A stretch of DNA of 49,928 bases, from positions 1-49,928 of the forward strand of contig NZ_JAHRHK010000021.1 of the NCBI RefSeq assembly GCF_021246465.1, read 5' to 3'. Positions 25,542 through 33,441 of this stretch are shown here, one piece after another. The position numbers and the translations under genes are program-made. Source of the stretch: Nocardioides sp. R-C-SC26. Its GTDB lineage: Bacteria; Actinomycetota; Actinomycetes; Propionibacteriales; Nocardioidaceae. Position 1 is the first letter of the stretch, and the number at the start of each line of letters is the position of its first letter. The notes beneath the pieces are model-generated. The model did not search any database. It worked only from the letters and a program-made list of their open reading frames with translations, and was not told where the DNA came from.

Positions 25542-26573
25542 TCAGGTTCGGCCGAGGATCTGTGCGACCTCGGCCGAGGCGAAGAACGGCTCGAGACGGG
25601 TCCGCACGACGGCGTCGAGCTCACCGGTCGCGGCGGCGGCCTCGAGTGCTCGAGGCACCAGGGCCCGGGCGTGGCGCACGACGTCGTCGCGGGTCAGACC
25701 CAGATCCTCGACCAAGGTCGAGACCGGGTGGTCGCCGTAGGCGTCGAGGAACCCGCGGACGAGAGCATCGGCGAGGGCGGTCACCGGGGCGGTCGGCGCC
25801 GCGCCGATCAGGAGGTCCTGCACCAGCCCCGCGACGCGCTCGACGTCGTCGCGAGTGGTGACGGTGCTCAGTGGCGGGAGCGGCTGGTCGCCGTAGGTGT
25901 CGAACACCTCCAGCACAGCAGCGCGGGTGGCGGGGTCGCGCAGCGTCTCCACCACGATCTTGTTCAGGCGGCGCATCGCGATCGTGGCGCCCTTGCCGGC
26001 GGTGTCGCCCAGGAGGCCCTCGAGCTGCTTTCCGGCAGCGCCGGCGGCGCTCGCGCCGATGGAGGCGCCCAGGGAGACCAGCGAGCCGACGCCGGGAAGT
26101 TTCTCCGCCACGGCGCGGTTCGCCGCGAGCACCTCGGTGACCAGACGCCCCACGAACCGGGCGGCCAGCCCGGCGACGAGGGGACTCTCGGCGAGTTCGT
26201 CCATCACGGTCTCCAGGACGGACACCAGGCGCAGGGCCTCGTTGGTGAGCGCCTCGACGTGGTCGCGGTCGACCAGATCGGTGAGCGACACCGGTTCCTC
26301 AGGGCCCTCGTGGGCCACGGCCGCCGCGACCGAGACGGCGGTGCTGGCCGCCGCGCTGGGAGGCAGCGAGGTCAACGCTTCGCGCACGAGCGCCGAGACG
26401 GCGTCGGCGTCGACGAGACCGCCCACGGTGATGCGACCGCCCAGTGCCAGCAGGTCATCGACGTCCTGCTCGATCAGCCCGGGAAGGTCCGGGCCGGTCA
26501 GCCGCTCGACGATCCACGCCACCTGGGCGTCGAGCAGACGGGCGGCGAGGTCGGTCGCGCTGGTCGAGGCCAT
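25542..26573 (-). CDS. Hypothetical alanine-rich helical protein
   Basis: The 343-residue protein is not recognised. It is rich in Ala, Leu, Val, Asp and Glu and is predicted almost wholly helical. A Gly/Ala-rich stretch in the middle (about 180-205, LVSLGASIGASAAGAAGKQ) could be a short membrane-active or hinge segment. Repeated motifs such as DDVERVAGLVQDLL, VTALADALVRGFLDAYGD and LTRDDVVRHARALVPRAL suggest internal duplication. No signal peptide or catalytic motif is seen. It lies downstream of the small gene at 26620-26940 on the same strand. Confidence 0.75.
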   Translation of the reverse strand: MASTSATDLAARLLDAQVAWIVERLTGPDLPGLIEQDVDDLLALGGRITVGGLVDADAVSALVREALTSLPPSAAASTAVSVAAAVAHEGPEEPVSLTDLVDRDHVEALTNEALRLVSVLETVMDELAESPLVAGLAARFVGRLVTEVLAANRAVAEKLPGVGSLVSLGASIGASAAGAAGKQLEGLLGDTAGKGATIAMRRLNKIVVETLRDPATRAAVLEVFDTYGDQPLPPLSTVTTRDDVERVAGLVQDLLIGAAPTAPVTALADALVRGFLDAYGDHPVSTLVEDLGLTRDDVVRHARALVPRALEAAAATGELDAVVRTRLEPFFASAEVAQILGRT

Positions 26574-26619
26574 GGCAGCAGCCTGCCGTATCGGCGCGTG
26601 TGCGCAGGGGAGTGGGGAG

Positions 26620-26940
26620 TCAGACGCCGGCGGCCTCGCGCAGGTCGCGCCAGGCCTGCGACGCGGCGGTGGTCACCAACGCCTGCTCGGCCTCGACCTC
26701 CACGACCGGGCGGGCACCCGCTGCGACGCCGACGTAGCGCAGGCCGGCGGACGGATCCAGGCGCGGCGTCCAGCCCATCCGGCGCAGCATGCCGACGGCG
26801 TACTCCCACGCGGCTCCGTGCAGCGAGGAGCCGGAGAGGAAGACGTCGTCCATCGGTGCGGGGAGCACGACCAAGCCCAGGCCCGACGCGAGGTCGAGGT
26901 GGGCATCGTGGAAGGAGTCGACCGGCACCTGGAAGATCAC
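26620..26940 (-). CDS. Small hypothetical protein upstream of the alanine-rich gene
   Basis: The 106-residue frame starts with GTG and is not recognised. It opens MIFQVPVDSFHDAHLDLASG, then LVVLPAPMDDVFLSGSSLHGAAWEYAVGMLRRMGW, YVGVAAGARPVVEVEAEQALVTTAA and a final helix. Composition looks like coding sequence with mixed hydrophobic and charged residues, and it is spaced 46 bp from the next gene on the strand. It is divergent from glmU. The start is uncertain. Confidence 0.6.
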   Translation of the reverse strand: MIFQVPVDSFHDAHLDLASGLGLVVLPAPMDDVFLSGSSLHGAAWEYAVGMLRRMGWTPRLDPSAGLRYVGVAAGARPVVEVEAEQALVTTAASQAWRDLREAAGV

Positions 26941-26995
26941 GCTCGTTCAACGGTGCTCGGGGGCACGGGGTTACGCCGGTGGTCCGGGCGGGCCG

Positions 26996-27022
26996 CCACG
27001 ACGACCACGACGACCACGACGA
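26996..27022. repeat. Three tandem copies of a 9-bp unit upstream of glmU
   Basis: CCACGACGA is repeated exactly three times. The array ends 36 bp before the glmU -10 box, inside the divergent promoter region. Confidence 0.9.
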
Positions 27023-27058
27023 AACGGGATCTCCCTGCCCAGGTGCACCGATCCGCCC

Positions 27059-27064
27059 TAGAGT
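27059..27064 (+). promoter_or_regulatory. -10 box TAGAGT of glmU
   Basis: TAGAGT is followed by 7 nt and then GTG at 27072, the spacing expected for a leaderless mRNA. This favours the GTG over the in-frame ATG at 27066. Confidence 0.5.
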
Positions 27065-27071
27065 GATGCGG

Positions 27072-28541
27072 GTGTCCGCAACCCCCACGACGGAACTGAC
27101 GGTCATCGTCCTCGCTGCCGGCGGTGGCACCCGGATGAAGTCCAAGACGATGAAGGTGCTGCACCCGATCGGCGGCCGTTCGATGATCGGTCACGTGCTC
27201 GCCGCAGTCGGCGGTCTCGAGCCCTCCCGTGTGGTGACCGTCGTCGGGCACCAGCGCGAGCAGGTCGGTGGTCACGTGCTGGAACTGATGCCGGACGCCG
27301 TGCTCGCCGTCCAGGAGGAACAGCTCGGCACCGGGCATGCGGTGCGGGTGGCCGTCGAGGCCGCAGGTCGAGGGCTGGCGGGCACGGTGCTGGTCGCCTA
27401 TGGCGACACCCCGCTGCTCACCGCGGAATCGCTACGCGACTTCGCCGCGGAGCACCGCGCTGCACAGGCGGCGGTGAGCATCCTGAGCGGAGTCGTGGAG
27501 AACCCGTTCGGCTACGGCCGAGTCGTGCGAGACGACATGGGCGAGGTCGTCGCGATCGTGGAGGAGAAGGACGCCTCGCGCGAGCAGCGCGAGATCACCG
27601 AGATCAACTCCGGGATCCTCGCCTTCGACGCGGCCTTCCTCGTCGAGGCGCTTCCGCGCATCGGCAACGACAACGCCAAGGGCGAGTACTACCTGACCGA
27701 CACCGTGCAGCTGGCACGCGATGCGGGACTCACCGTCACCGCCCACCCCATCGACGATGTCGCACAGACCGAGGGGGCCAACGACCGCGTGCAGCTGGCC
27801 GAGCTCGGTCGGGTTCTCAACGACCGGATCGTCACGGGCTGGATGCGCGCGGGCGTCACGGTGATGGACCCCGGATCCACCTGGATCGACGCCGACGCGG
27901 TCCTCGCCCAAGACGTCACCATCCTGCCCGGCACCCAGCTGTTGGGTGCCACGGTCGTCGCCGAGGACGCTGTGATCGGGCCGGACACCACCCTGCAGGA
28001 TTGCGAGATCGGTGTCGGGGCCCGCGTCGTGCGCACCCACGCCCAGCTCGCCGTCATCGGCGCCGAGGCCAACGTCGGCCCGTTCTCCTACCTGCGCCCG
28101 GGCACGGTGCTCGGAGCGGGCGGCAAGGTCGGCGGCTTCGTGGAGACCAAGAACGCCCAGATCGGGGACGGCGCGAAGGTGCCGCACCTCTCCTACGTGG
28201 GTGACGCAGAGATCGGCGAGGGCACCAACATCGGTGCGGGCACGATCTTCGCCAACTACGACGGCGTGGAGAAGCACCGCACCGTGATCGGCCGGCATGC
28301 GCGGACGGCGTCCAACAACACCTTCGTGGCCCCGGTCGAGATCGGCGACGGTGCAGCGACCGGTGCCGGCACCGTCGTGCGCCGGGACGTGCCGCCCGGA
28401 TCCCTCGCGGTCAGCAGCGGCCCGCAGCGCAACCTGCGCGGATGGACGGTGCGACGACGGGCCGGCACCAAGCAGGCCCAGGCCGCGATCGAGGCCGACC
28501 CCGGCTTGGGCCGGCCCGCCCCCGATGCGGAAGAATCCTGA
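27072..28541 (+). CDS. glmU: Bifunctional UDP-GlcNAc pyrophosphorylase / glucosamine-1-phosphate N-acetyltransferase
   Basis: The 489-residue enzyme has the nucleotidyltransferase signature LAAGGGTRMKSKTMKVLHP, QLGTGHAV, and GDTPLL. It ends in a left-handed beta-helix acetyltransferase domain (about 260-460) with hexapeptide repeats, GPFSYLRPG, FVETKNAQIGDG and HLSYVGDAEIGEGTNIGAGT. It makes UDP-N-acetylglucosamine for peptidoglycan in the cytoplasm. The prs gene follows 31 bp later, as in other actinobacteria. Start GTG 27072 was chosen for its spacing to the -10 box; ATG 27066 adds two residues. Confidence 0.97.
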   Translation: MSATPTTELTVIVLAAGGGTRMKSKTMKVLHPIGGRSMIGHVLAAVGGLEPSRVVTVVGHQREQVGGHVLELMPDAVLAVQEEQLGTGHAVRVAVEAAGRGLAGTVLVAYGDTPLLTAESLRDFAAEHRAAQAAVSILSGVVENPFGYGRVVRDDMGEVVAIVEEKDASREQREITEINSGILAFDAAFLVEALPRIGNDNAKGEYYLTDTVQLARDAGLTVTAHPIDDVAQTEGANDRVQLAELGRVLNDRIVTGWMRAGVTVMDPGSTWIDADAVLAQDVTILPGTQLLGATVVAEDAVIGPDTTLQDCEIGVGARVVRTHAQLAVIGAEANVGPFSYLRPGTVLGAGGKVGGFVETKNAQIGDGAKVPHLSYVGDAEIGEGTNIGAGTIFANYDGVEKHRTVIGRHARTASNNTFVAPVEIGDGAATGAGTVVRRDVPPGSLAVSSGPQRNLRGWTVRRRAGTKQAQAAIEADPGLGRPAPDAEES

Positions 28542-28572
28542 CCGCCCCACCCTTGCGAGAAGGAGCCCCCGC

Positions 28573-29553
28573 GTGACCGGCATCCAGCGGACCACCGAGA
28601 AGAACCTGATGGTGTTCAGCGGACGGGCGCATCCCGGCCTCGCGGCCGAGGTCTCCGAGATCCTCGGCACCCCTCTCGTCCCGACCTCGGCCTACGAGTT
28701 CGCCAACGGCGAGATCTACGTGCGCTACGAGGAGTCGGTGCGCGGCTGCGACGCCTTCGTGATCCAGAGCCACACCACGCCGATCAACGAGTGGATCATG
28801 GAGCACCTGATCATGGTCGACGCGCTCAAGCGCGCCTCTGCCAAGAGGATCACCGTGGTCATGCCGTTCTGGGGCTACAGCCGACAGGACAAGAAGCACC
28901 GTGGTCGTGAGCCGATCTCGGCGCGTCTGATGGCCGACCTGTTCAAGACCGCCGGTGCCGACCGCATCATCACCGTCGACCTGCACGCCGACCAGCTCCA
29001 GGGCTTCTTCGACGGCCCCGTCGACCACCTGATGGCGCTGCCGCTGCTCACCGACTACATCAAGGGCAAGTACGGCGGCCAGGCGCTCGCCGTCGTGTCG
29101 CCGGACGCCGGGCGGATCAAGGTCGCCGAGCGTTGGTCTGCCCGCCTCGGCGGTGCACCGCTGGCCTTCATCCACAAGACCCGTCGCACCGACGTCGCCA
29201 ACGAGGTCGTGGCCAACCGGGTGGTCGGCGACGTCACGGGCCGGATGTGCGTGCTGACCGACGACATGATCGACACCGGCGGCACGATTGTTAAGGCAGC
29301 CGAGGCCCTGATGGCCGAAGGCGCCGCGGGCGTCATCATCGCCGCCACCCACGCGATCCTCTCCGACCCCGCCGTCGACCGGCTCAAGAACAGCCCGGCT
29401 GCGGAGATCGTCGTCACCAACACGCTGCCGATCGAGGACGAGCGCTGCTTCGACAAGCTCACCGTGCTCTCGATCGCTCCGCTCGTCGCCCGCGCCATCC
29501 GCGAGGTCTTCGAGGACGGCTCGGTCACCTCGATGTTCGACGGTCACGCCTGA
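28573..29553 (+). CDS. prs: Ribose-phosphate pyrophosphokinase
   Basis: The 326-residue enzyme has the family's MVFSGRAHPGLAAEV start, FANGEIYVRYEESVRG, FWGYSRQDKKHRGREPISARL, the divalent-metal site VDLHADQLQGFF and the PRPP-binding loop VLTDDMIDTGGTIV. It makes PRPP from ribose 5-phosphate and ATP for purine, pyrimidine, His and Trp synthesis. GTG at 28573 follows AGAAGGAG. The short gap from glmU suggests one operon. The C-terminus ends SVTSMFDGHA. Confidence 0.97.
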   Translation: MTGIQRTTEKNLMVFSGRAHPGLAAEVSEILGTPLVPTSAYEFANGEIYVRYEESVRGCDAFVIQSHTTPINEWIMEHLIMVDALKRASAKRITVVMPFWGYSRQDKKHRGREPISARLMADLFKTAGADRIITVDLHADQLQGFFDGPVDHLMALPLLTDYIKGKYGGQALAVVSPDAGRIKVAERWSARLGGAPLAFIHKTRRTDVANEVVANRVVGDVTGRMCVLTDDMIDTGGTIVKAAEALMAEGAAGVIIAATHAILSDPAVDRLKNSPAAEIVVTNTLPIEDERCFDKLTVLSIAPLVARAIREVFEDGSVTSMFDGHA

Positions 29554-29582
29554 TCGCAGACGCGCCGGCGGCTGCGATCGTC

Positions 29583-29713
29583 GGTGGTCGAGCAATCGTC
29601 GCGACCGAGGAACGACGTCGCGAAGACGCGTCGAGACCCGGTGAGGTGCGCGCCGACGTCGGCTGTCAGGGGTTGCGAGGCCCTCGCTGGCGCTCAGGCA
29701 CCGCGACCACCGG
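29583..29713. repeat. Inverted pair of dispersed-repeat copies
   Basis: One copy (29583-29645) starts GGTGGTCGAGCAATCG and ends GTCGAGACCCGGTGAG. A second copy (29671-29713) reads in the opposite sense, from GGTTGCGAGG to GCGACCACCGG. Together they form a large imperfect palindrome in the 372-bp gap between prs and rplY. Confidence 0.65.
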
Positions 29714-29766
29714 TGAGTCGACCGGCGTGTCGACTCGCCGATTGGTCCCCGGCGGACCTTCACCCG

Positions 29767-29925
29767 TAAGGTTATGGGGTTGCCTCGGCGAGGGAGCGCA
29801 AGCTCCGTGATCGACAGGGCCGGTTTGTCACCAGACGCCGCGCTGTCGCGCGGCGTTCGTCGTTTCCGGCCATCTCGCGGCCGAGTCCGGGGCTCACGAA
29901 CGTTTGACGATGAAGGAGTAGCCCC
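29767..29925 (+). promoter_or_regulatory. Promoter and structured leader of rplY
   Basis: A TAAGGT box (29767-29772) with TTGGTC 19 nt upstream could start a leader of roughly 145 nt. The leader holds a 5-bp stem capped by a GCAA tetraloop (GGAGC/GCTCC, 29793-29806). A stronger 8-bp stem (ACGCCGCG/CGCGGCGT, 29835-29856) is followed by a T-rich TTCGTCGTTT. The second hairpin resembles an attenuator. A GAAGGAG ribosome binding site precedes the ATG. Confidence 0.5.
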
Positions 29926-30582
29926 ATGGCTGAGCAGATCCAGGCCGAGTCCCGCACCGAGTTCGGCAAGGGCGCGGCCCGCCGCATCCGCCGCGAGCAC
30001 AAGATCCCCGCGGTCGTCTACGGCCACGGCAACGACCCCGTCCACGTGACCCTCCCGGGCCACGAGACCACCATGGCGATCAAGCACGGTGGAGCGAACG
30101 CGCTGCTGGAGCTCGTCATCGACGGCAAGCCGCAGCTCGCGCTCACCAAGCAGGTCCAGGTCGACCCGATCCGTCGCGTGCTCGAGCACGTCGACTTCGT
30201 CGCGGTCAAGCGCGGCGAGAAGGTCACCGTCGACGTCCCGGTGATCGTCACCGGTGACGCCGTCGCCGAGACCCTCGTCGTCACCGAGAACGCCACCGTG
30301 CAGCTCGAGGCCGAGGCCACCAACATCCCCGAGCAGATCGAGGTCAGCGTGGAGGGCGCCGAGGTCGGTACCCAGATCACCGCCGCCGACCTGACTCTGC
30401 CCTCGGGCACCTCGCTGCTCACCGACGCCGAGACCCTCATCGTCAACATCACCGCCGCTCCGACCGCCGCCGACGTCGAGGCCGAGCTCGCCGAGGCCGA
30501 GGCCGAGGCCGGTATCGAGCGCGACGAGCCCGAGGCCGAGGGCGCCGCCCCGGCCGAGGAGGCCGCGGCCACCGAGGAGTGA
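29926..30582 (+). CDS. rplY: 50S ribosomal protein L25 (Ctc form)
   Basis: The 218-residue protein begins with the L25 core (about 1-95: [43 protein letters not shown]), which binds 5S rRNA. The longer TL5/CTC C-terminal beta domain follows (about 100-185: [21 protein letters not shown]). The last 35 residues are an Ala/Glu tail. AAGGAG is placed for the ATG at 29926. The gene sits between prs and pth as in other actinobacteria. A strong hairpin follows it. Confidence 0.97.
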   Translation: MAEQIQAESRTEFGKGAARRIRREHKIPAVVYGHGNDPVHVTLPGHETTMAIKHGGANALLELVIDGKPQLALTKQVQVDPIRRVLEHVDFVAVKRGEKVTVDVPVIVTGDAVAETLVVTENATVQLEAEATNIPEQIEVSVEGAEVGTQITAADLTLPSGTSLLTDAETLIVNITAAPTAADVEAELAEAEAEAGIERDEPEAEGAAPAEEAAATEE

Positions 30583-30600
30583 CCTCGCACTTCCTTCGAC

Positions 30601-30633
30601 CGAGCCGGCTCAGGTGGTACCTGGGCCGGCTCG
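30601..30633 (+). terminator. Long hairpin between rplY and pth
   Basis: CGAGCCGGC and GCCGGCTCG form the outer 9-bp stem, and CAGGT/ACCTG extends it inward with one G-T wobble, leaving a 3-nt loop. There is no U-tract. It could limit read-through from rplY into pth. Confidence 0.65.
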
Positions 30634-30671
30634 TGTCACCTGTACGTCCGCCCCGCCCCACGGAGGACCAC

Positions 30672-31298
30672 GTGAGCGACCCCGACACCTCGGCGGGCCC
30701 GGTGACGCCGGCGAGCCAGGTCTGGCTCGTCGTCGGCCTGGGCAACCCCGGCCCCGACTACGCAGGTCACCGCCACAACATCGGCTACCTGGTGATCGAG
30801 GAGCTGGCGAGGCGGATGGGCTCGTCCTTCCGCTCGCACAAGTCCGGTCGCGCCGACGTCGTCGAGGGCCGGCTGGGTGCGCCGGGTACGCCCGCGCCCC
30901 GCGTCGTCCTCGCCAAGCCGCGCTCGTACATGAACGAGCTGGGCGGCCCGGTCAAGGCGTTGGCCACCTTCTACAAGGTGCCGCCCGAGCGCATCATCGC
31001 GATCCACGACGAGCTCGACATCGCCTTCGGCACGCTGCGTATCAAGGTCGGTGGCGGCGACAACGGCCACAACGGGCTGCGCTCGATGCGGGGCTCGCTG
31101 GGCACCGGCGACTTCTACCGCGTGCGTGCGGGCATCGGTCGCCCGCCGGGGCGGCAGGAGGTGAGCGACTTCGTGCTGTCGAACTACAACGGCACCGAGC
31201 GCAAGGAGCTGCCGTTCCAGATCGACAGCGCCGCGGACGCCGTCGAGACGCTCATCGCCGACGGTCTCGAGCGCACCCAGCAGCAGTTCAACCGCTGA
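30672..31298 (+). CDS. pth: Peptidyl-tRNA hydrolase
   Basis: The 208-residue enzyme has [18 protein letters not shown] with the catalytic His and conserved Asn, the [13 protein letters not shown] block and [27 protein letters not shown], which includes the catalytic Asp. It frees tRNA from peptidyl-tRNA dropped by ribosomes. The GTG at 30672 follows GGAGGA; longer open sequence upstream overlaps the hairpin and lacks a ribosome binding site. The N-terminal 15 residues ([13 protein letters not shown]) are an actinobacterial extension. Confidence 0.96.
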   Translation: MSDPDTSAGPVTPASQVWLVVGLGNPGPDYAGHRHNIGYLVIEELARRMGSSFRSHKSGRADVVEGRLGAPGTPAPRVVLAKPRSYMNELGGPVKALATFYKVPPERIIAIHDELDIAFGTLRIKVGGGDNGHNGLRSMRGSLGTGDFYRVRAGIGRPPGRQEVSDFVLSNYNGTERKELPFQIDSAADAVETLIADGLERTQQQFNR

Positions 31299-31342
31299 AC
31301 CGACCTCCGGCGAGCACCGCGTGGACCCACGCCGTGGATGAG

Positions 31343-31348
31343 TAGGGT
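31343..31348 (+). promoter_or_regulatory. -10 box TAGGGT, probable leaderless start of cysQ
   Basis: TAGGGT is followed by 8 nt and the GTG at 31357, with no ribosome binding site between. Confidence 0.55.
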
Positions 31349-31356
31349 GGTCGCCC

Positions 31357-32166
31357 GTGACGACGTACACGCCCAGCACCCCACCGGCCGAGGCCGCCAC
31401 CGACGATCACGCGCTTGCCGCCTGGCTCGCCACCGAGGCCGGACGGCGTCTGCTCGAGGTCCGCGGCGAGGGCCTGGAGGGCAAGGAGCTCAAGGACGCC
31501 GGCGACCGTGCCGCGCACGAGCTGCTCATGGAGCTGCTCGCGCAGCTGCGCCCGGGCGACGTGGTGCTCTCGGAGGAGGGCAAGGACGACAAGGCCCGGC
31601 TCGAGGCCGACCGCGTCTGGATCGTCGACCCGCTCGACGGCACTCGCGAGTTCTCCGAGCCCCCGCGCGACGACTGGGCAGTGCACGTCGCGCTCTGGGA
31701 GCGCGGTGCCGGTGACGGGTCGACCGGCCCCGGCGACCTGACGGCGTGCGCCGTCGCCCAGCCGGTTCTGGGGGAGACGTTCAACACGGCGAAGCCGCCG
31801 GTGGTGCCGCCGCGCACGAGCGCCAAGCCGCGCATCGCCGTCAGTCGCAGCCGTCCGCCCGCCTTCGTGGAGGAGCTGGCCGCCGAGCTCGACGCCGAGC
31901 TCGTGCCGATGGGCTCGGCCGGGGTGAAGGTGCTCTCGGTCGCGCGCGACGTCTCCGACATCTACGTGCACGCCGGTGGCCAGTACGAGTGGGACTCCGC
32001 CGCCCCGATCGGCGTCGCCCGCGCCGCCGGACTGTTCACGAGCCGCATCGACGGCACGCCGATGATCTACAACCGCGACGACGTCTACCTGCCGGACCTC
32101 ATCGTCTGCCGGCCCGAGCTCGCCGACCAGATCGTGGCCTGGGTGACCTCGCGCGGCATCGGCTGA
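31357..32166 (+). CDS. cysQ: 3'(2'),5'-bisphosphate nucleotidase CysQ (inositol monophosphatase fold)
   Basis: The 269-residue protein has the metal-binding motifs of the inositol monophosphatase family: VLSEEGKDD, WIVDPLDGTREFSE (DPxDGT) and YEWDSAAPIGVARAAG (WD-x-AA). CysQ removes phosphate from PAP or PAPS during sulfate assimilation; some actinobacterial relatives also act on inositol or fructose phosphates. The GTG start follows a TAGGGT box. The gene is followed by two hairpin repeats that separate it from pstC. Confidence 0.88.
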   Translation: MTTYTPSTPPAEAATDDHALAAWLATEAGRRLLEVRGEGLEGKELKDAGDRAAHELLMELLAQLRPGDVVLSEEGKDDKARLEADRVWIVDPLDGTREFSEPPRDDWAVHVALWERGAGDGSTGPGDLTACAVAQPVLGETFNTAKPPVVPPRTSAKPRIAVSRSRPPAFVEELAAELDAELVPMGSAGVKVLSVARDVSDIYVHAGGQYEWDSAAPIGVARAAGLFTSRIDGTPMIYNRDDVYLPDLIVCRPELADQIVAWVTSRGIG

Positions 32167-32179
32167 CTCTCCGCCCACG

Positions 32180-32257
32180 CGTCGACCCGTCTTCATCTGA
32201 AGACGGGTCGACGTCGTTTTCCCCGTTGACCCGTCTTTGTCGAAAGACGGGTCAACG
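32180..32257. repeat. Hairpin repeat, copies 1 and 2, between cysQ and pstC
   Basis: Copy 1 (32180-32213) has a 15-bp perfect stem with arm CGTCGACCCGTCTTC and loop ATCT, followed by a TCGTTTT run. Copy 2 (32224-32257) has a 15-bp stem with arm CGTTGACCCGTCTTT and loop GTCG. The C-G pair of copy 1 is a T-A pair in copy 2, so the stem is kept while the sequence changes. Confidence 0.92.
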
Positions 32258-32289
32258 CACCAGGGGTGGTGGTCTGGTCCAGCCGTGGA

Positions 32290-32325
32290 GTTCGCCTGCT
32301 GGCGTTCGGCTCCTGTTCACGCACC
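32290..32325 (+). promoter_or_regulatory. Candidate PHO box upstream of pstC
   Basis: GTTCGGCTCCT (32304-32314) and GTTCACGCACC (32315-32325) are adjacent 11-nt direct units. A third, GTTCGCCTGCT, lies 3 nt upstream (32290-32300). Actinobacterial PhoP binds 11-nt direct repeats starting GTTCAC. The pstC start is about 97 nt downstream. Confidence 0.45.
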
Positions 32326-32421
32326 GAACCTCGAGCGTTTCGTACGTCTCCTGACACTGTCGCAGGCTCGCGCCGCGGGCCCTCTCGGGAACCACCGCAC
32401 AGCGTCAGGAACAACCGCCTC

Positions 32422-33441
32422 GTGTCCACCACTCTTCCGGCGTACGACCCCGCCGGCGCCGATCTCGTCGCGCCGCGTGCGTTGTCGCGTCGAGCTCGCG
32501 GCGCCGACGCGGTGTTCGTGCACAGTGCGCGTCTGGTCGGGGCCTCGGTCCTGGTCATCACCGGAGGCGTCGCCATCTTCTTGGGCTGGCAGGCCTTCCC
32601 GACGCTGCAGCGCTACGGCTGGTCGTTCTTCACCGAGTCGCAGTGGCAGCCCGAGGCCGACGTCATCGGCATCGCCGCCGTGGTGGTGGGCACGTTCGCG
32701 GTGGCCACCGTCGCGATGACGATCGCGTTCCCGCTGGCGCTCACCACGGCTCTCTACATCAGCGAGTACGCGCCGGCGCGGATCAAGCCCACCCTGGTGT
32801 CCCTGGTCGACCTGATGGCCGCGGTGCCGTCGGTGATCTACGGGCTCTGGGCCTACATCCTGATCATGCCGTACGCCGCCGAGTTCGCGGTCTGGATGGA
32901 TCGCAACTTCGGCTGGATCCCGATCTTCGCCGTGCGCGGCGGTGACGCCGACAGCGCGATCCCGCTGCTGTCTCGGTACAGTTTCAGCGCCTTCTGCGCC
33001 GGCATCGCGGTCGCCATGATGGTGATGCCGATGGCGTGCGCCGTCATGCGGCAGGTCTTCTCGCAGACACCGCCGGGGGAGAGGGAGGCCGCGCTCGCCC
33101 TCGGCGCCACCCGGTGGGGCGTCATCCGCGCGGTCGTCCTCCCGTTCGGCCGCGGCGGCATCATCGGCGGCACGATGCTCGGCCTGGGCCGGGCACTCGG
33201 CGAGACGATCGCCGTCGCGCTGATCCTCGCGCCTGCGTTCGACGTGAAGTTCCGGGTGCTCGAGCAGGGTGGCGGCACGGTCAGCGCCCTGATCGCCAAC
33301 CGCTTCGGAGATGCCAGCCCGACGCAGCTCTCCGCACTCCTGGCTGCCGGTCTGGTGCTGTTCCTGATCACCCTGGTGATCAACACGCTCGCCGCCGTCG
33401 TGGTCAACCGCTCCCGCTCCGGGGCGGGGGTCGAGGCATGA
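32422..33441 (+). CDS. pstC: PstC-like phosphate ABC transporter permease
   Basis: The 339-residue membrane protein has about six membrane segments. It has the BPD-type permease EAA loop in REAALALGATRWGVIRAVVLPFGRGGIIGGTMLGLGRALGETIAV, plus the PstC features YISEYAP, LVDLMAAVPSVIYGLW and PPGEREAAL. It pairs with PstA to form the channel. The GTG at 32422 was chosen because it gives the usual short cytoplasmic N-terminus; an AGGA lies 11 nt upstream. It opens the unusual seven-gene cluster and overlaps pstA by 4 bp. Confidence 0.93.
   Translation: MSTTLPAYDPAGADLVAPRALSRRARGADAVFVHSARLVGASVLVITGGVAIFLGWQAFPTLQRYGWSFFTESQWQPEADVIGIAAVVVGTFAVATVAMTIAFPLALTTALYISEYAPARIKPTLVSLVDLMAAVPSVIYGLWAYILIMPYAAEFAVWMDRNFGWIPIFAVRGGDADSAIPLLSRYSFSAFCAGIAVAMMVMPMACAVMRQVFSQTPPGEREAALALGATRWGVIRAVVLPFGRGGIIGGTMLGLGRALGETIAVALILAPAFDVKFRVLEQGGGTVSALIANRFGDASPTQLSALLAAGLVLFLITLVINTLAAVVVNRSRSGAGVEA

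Noticed and set aside
26996..27022. Origin-like iterons
   Set aside because: Three 9-bp units without DnaA boxes or an AT-rich region do not support an origin.
32180..32257. Insertion-sequence terminal repeats
   Set aside because: No transposase lies near, and the five copies show compensatory changes and sit at gene ends rather than flanking a unit.
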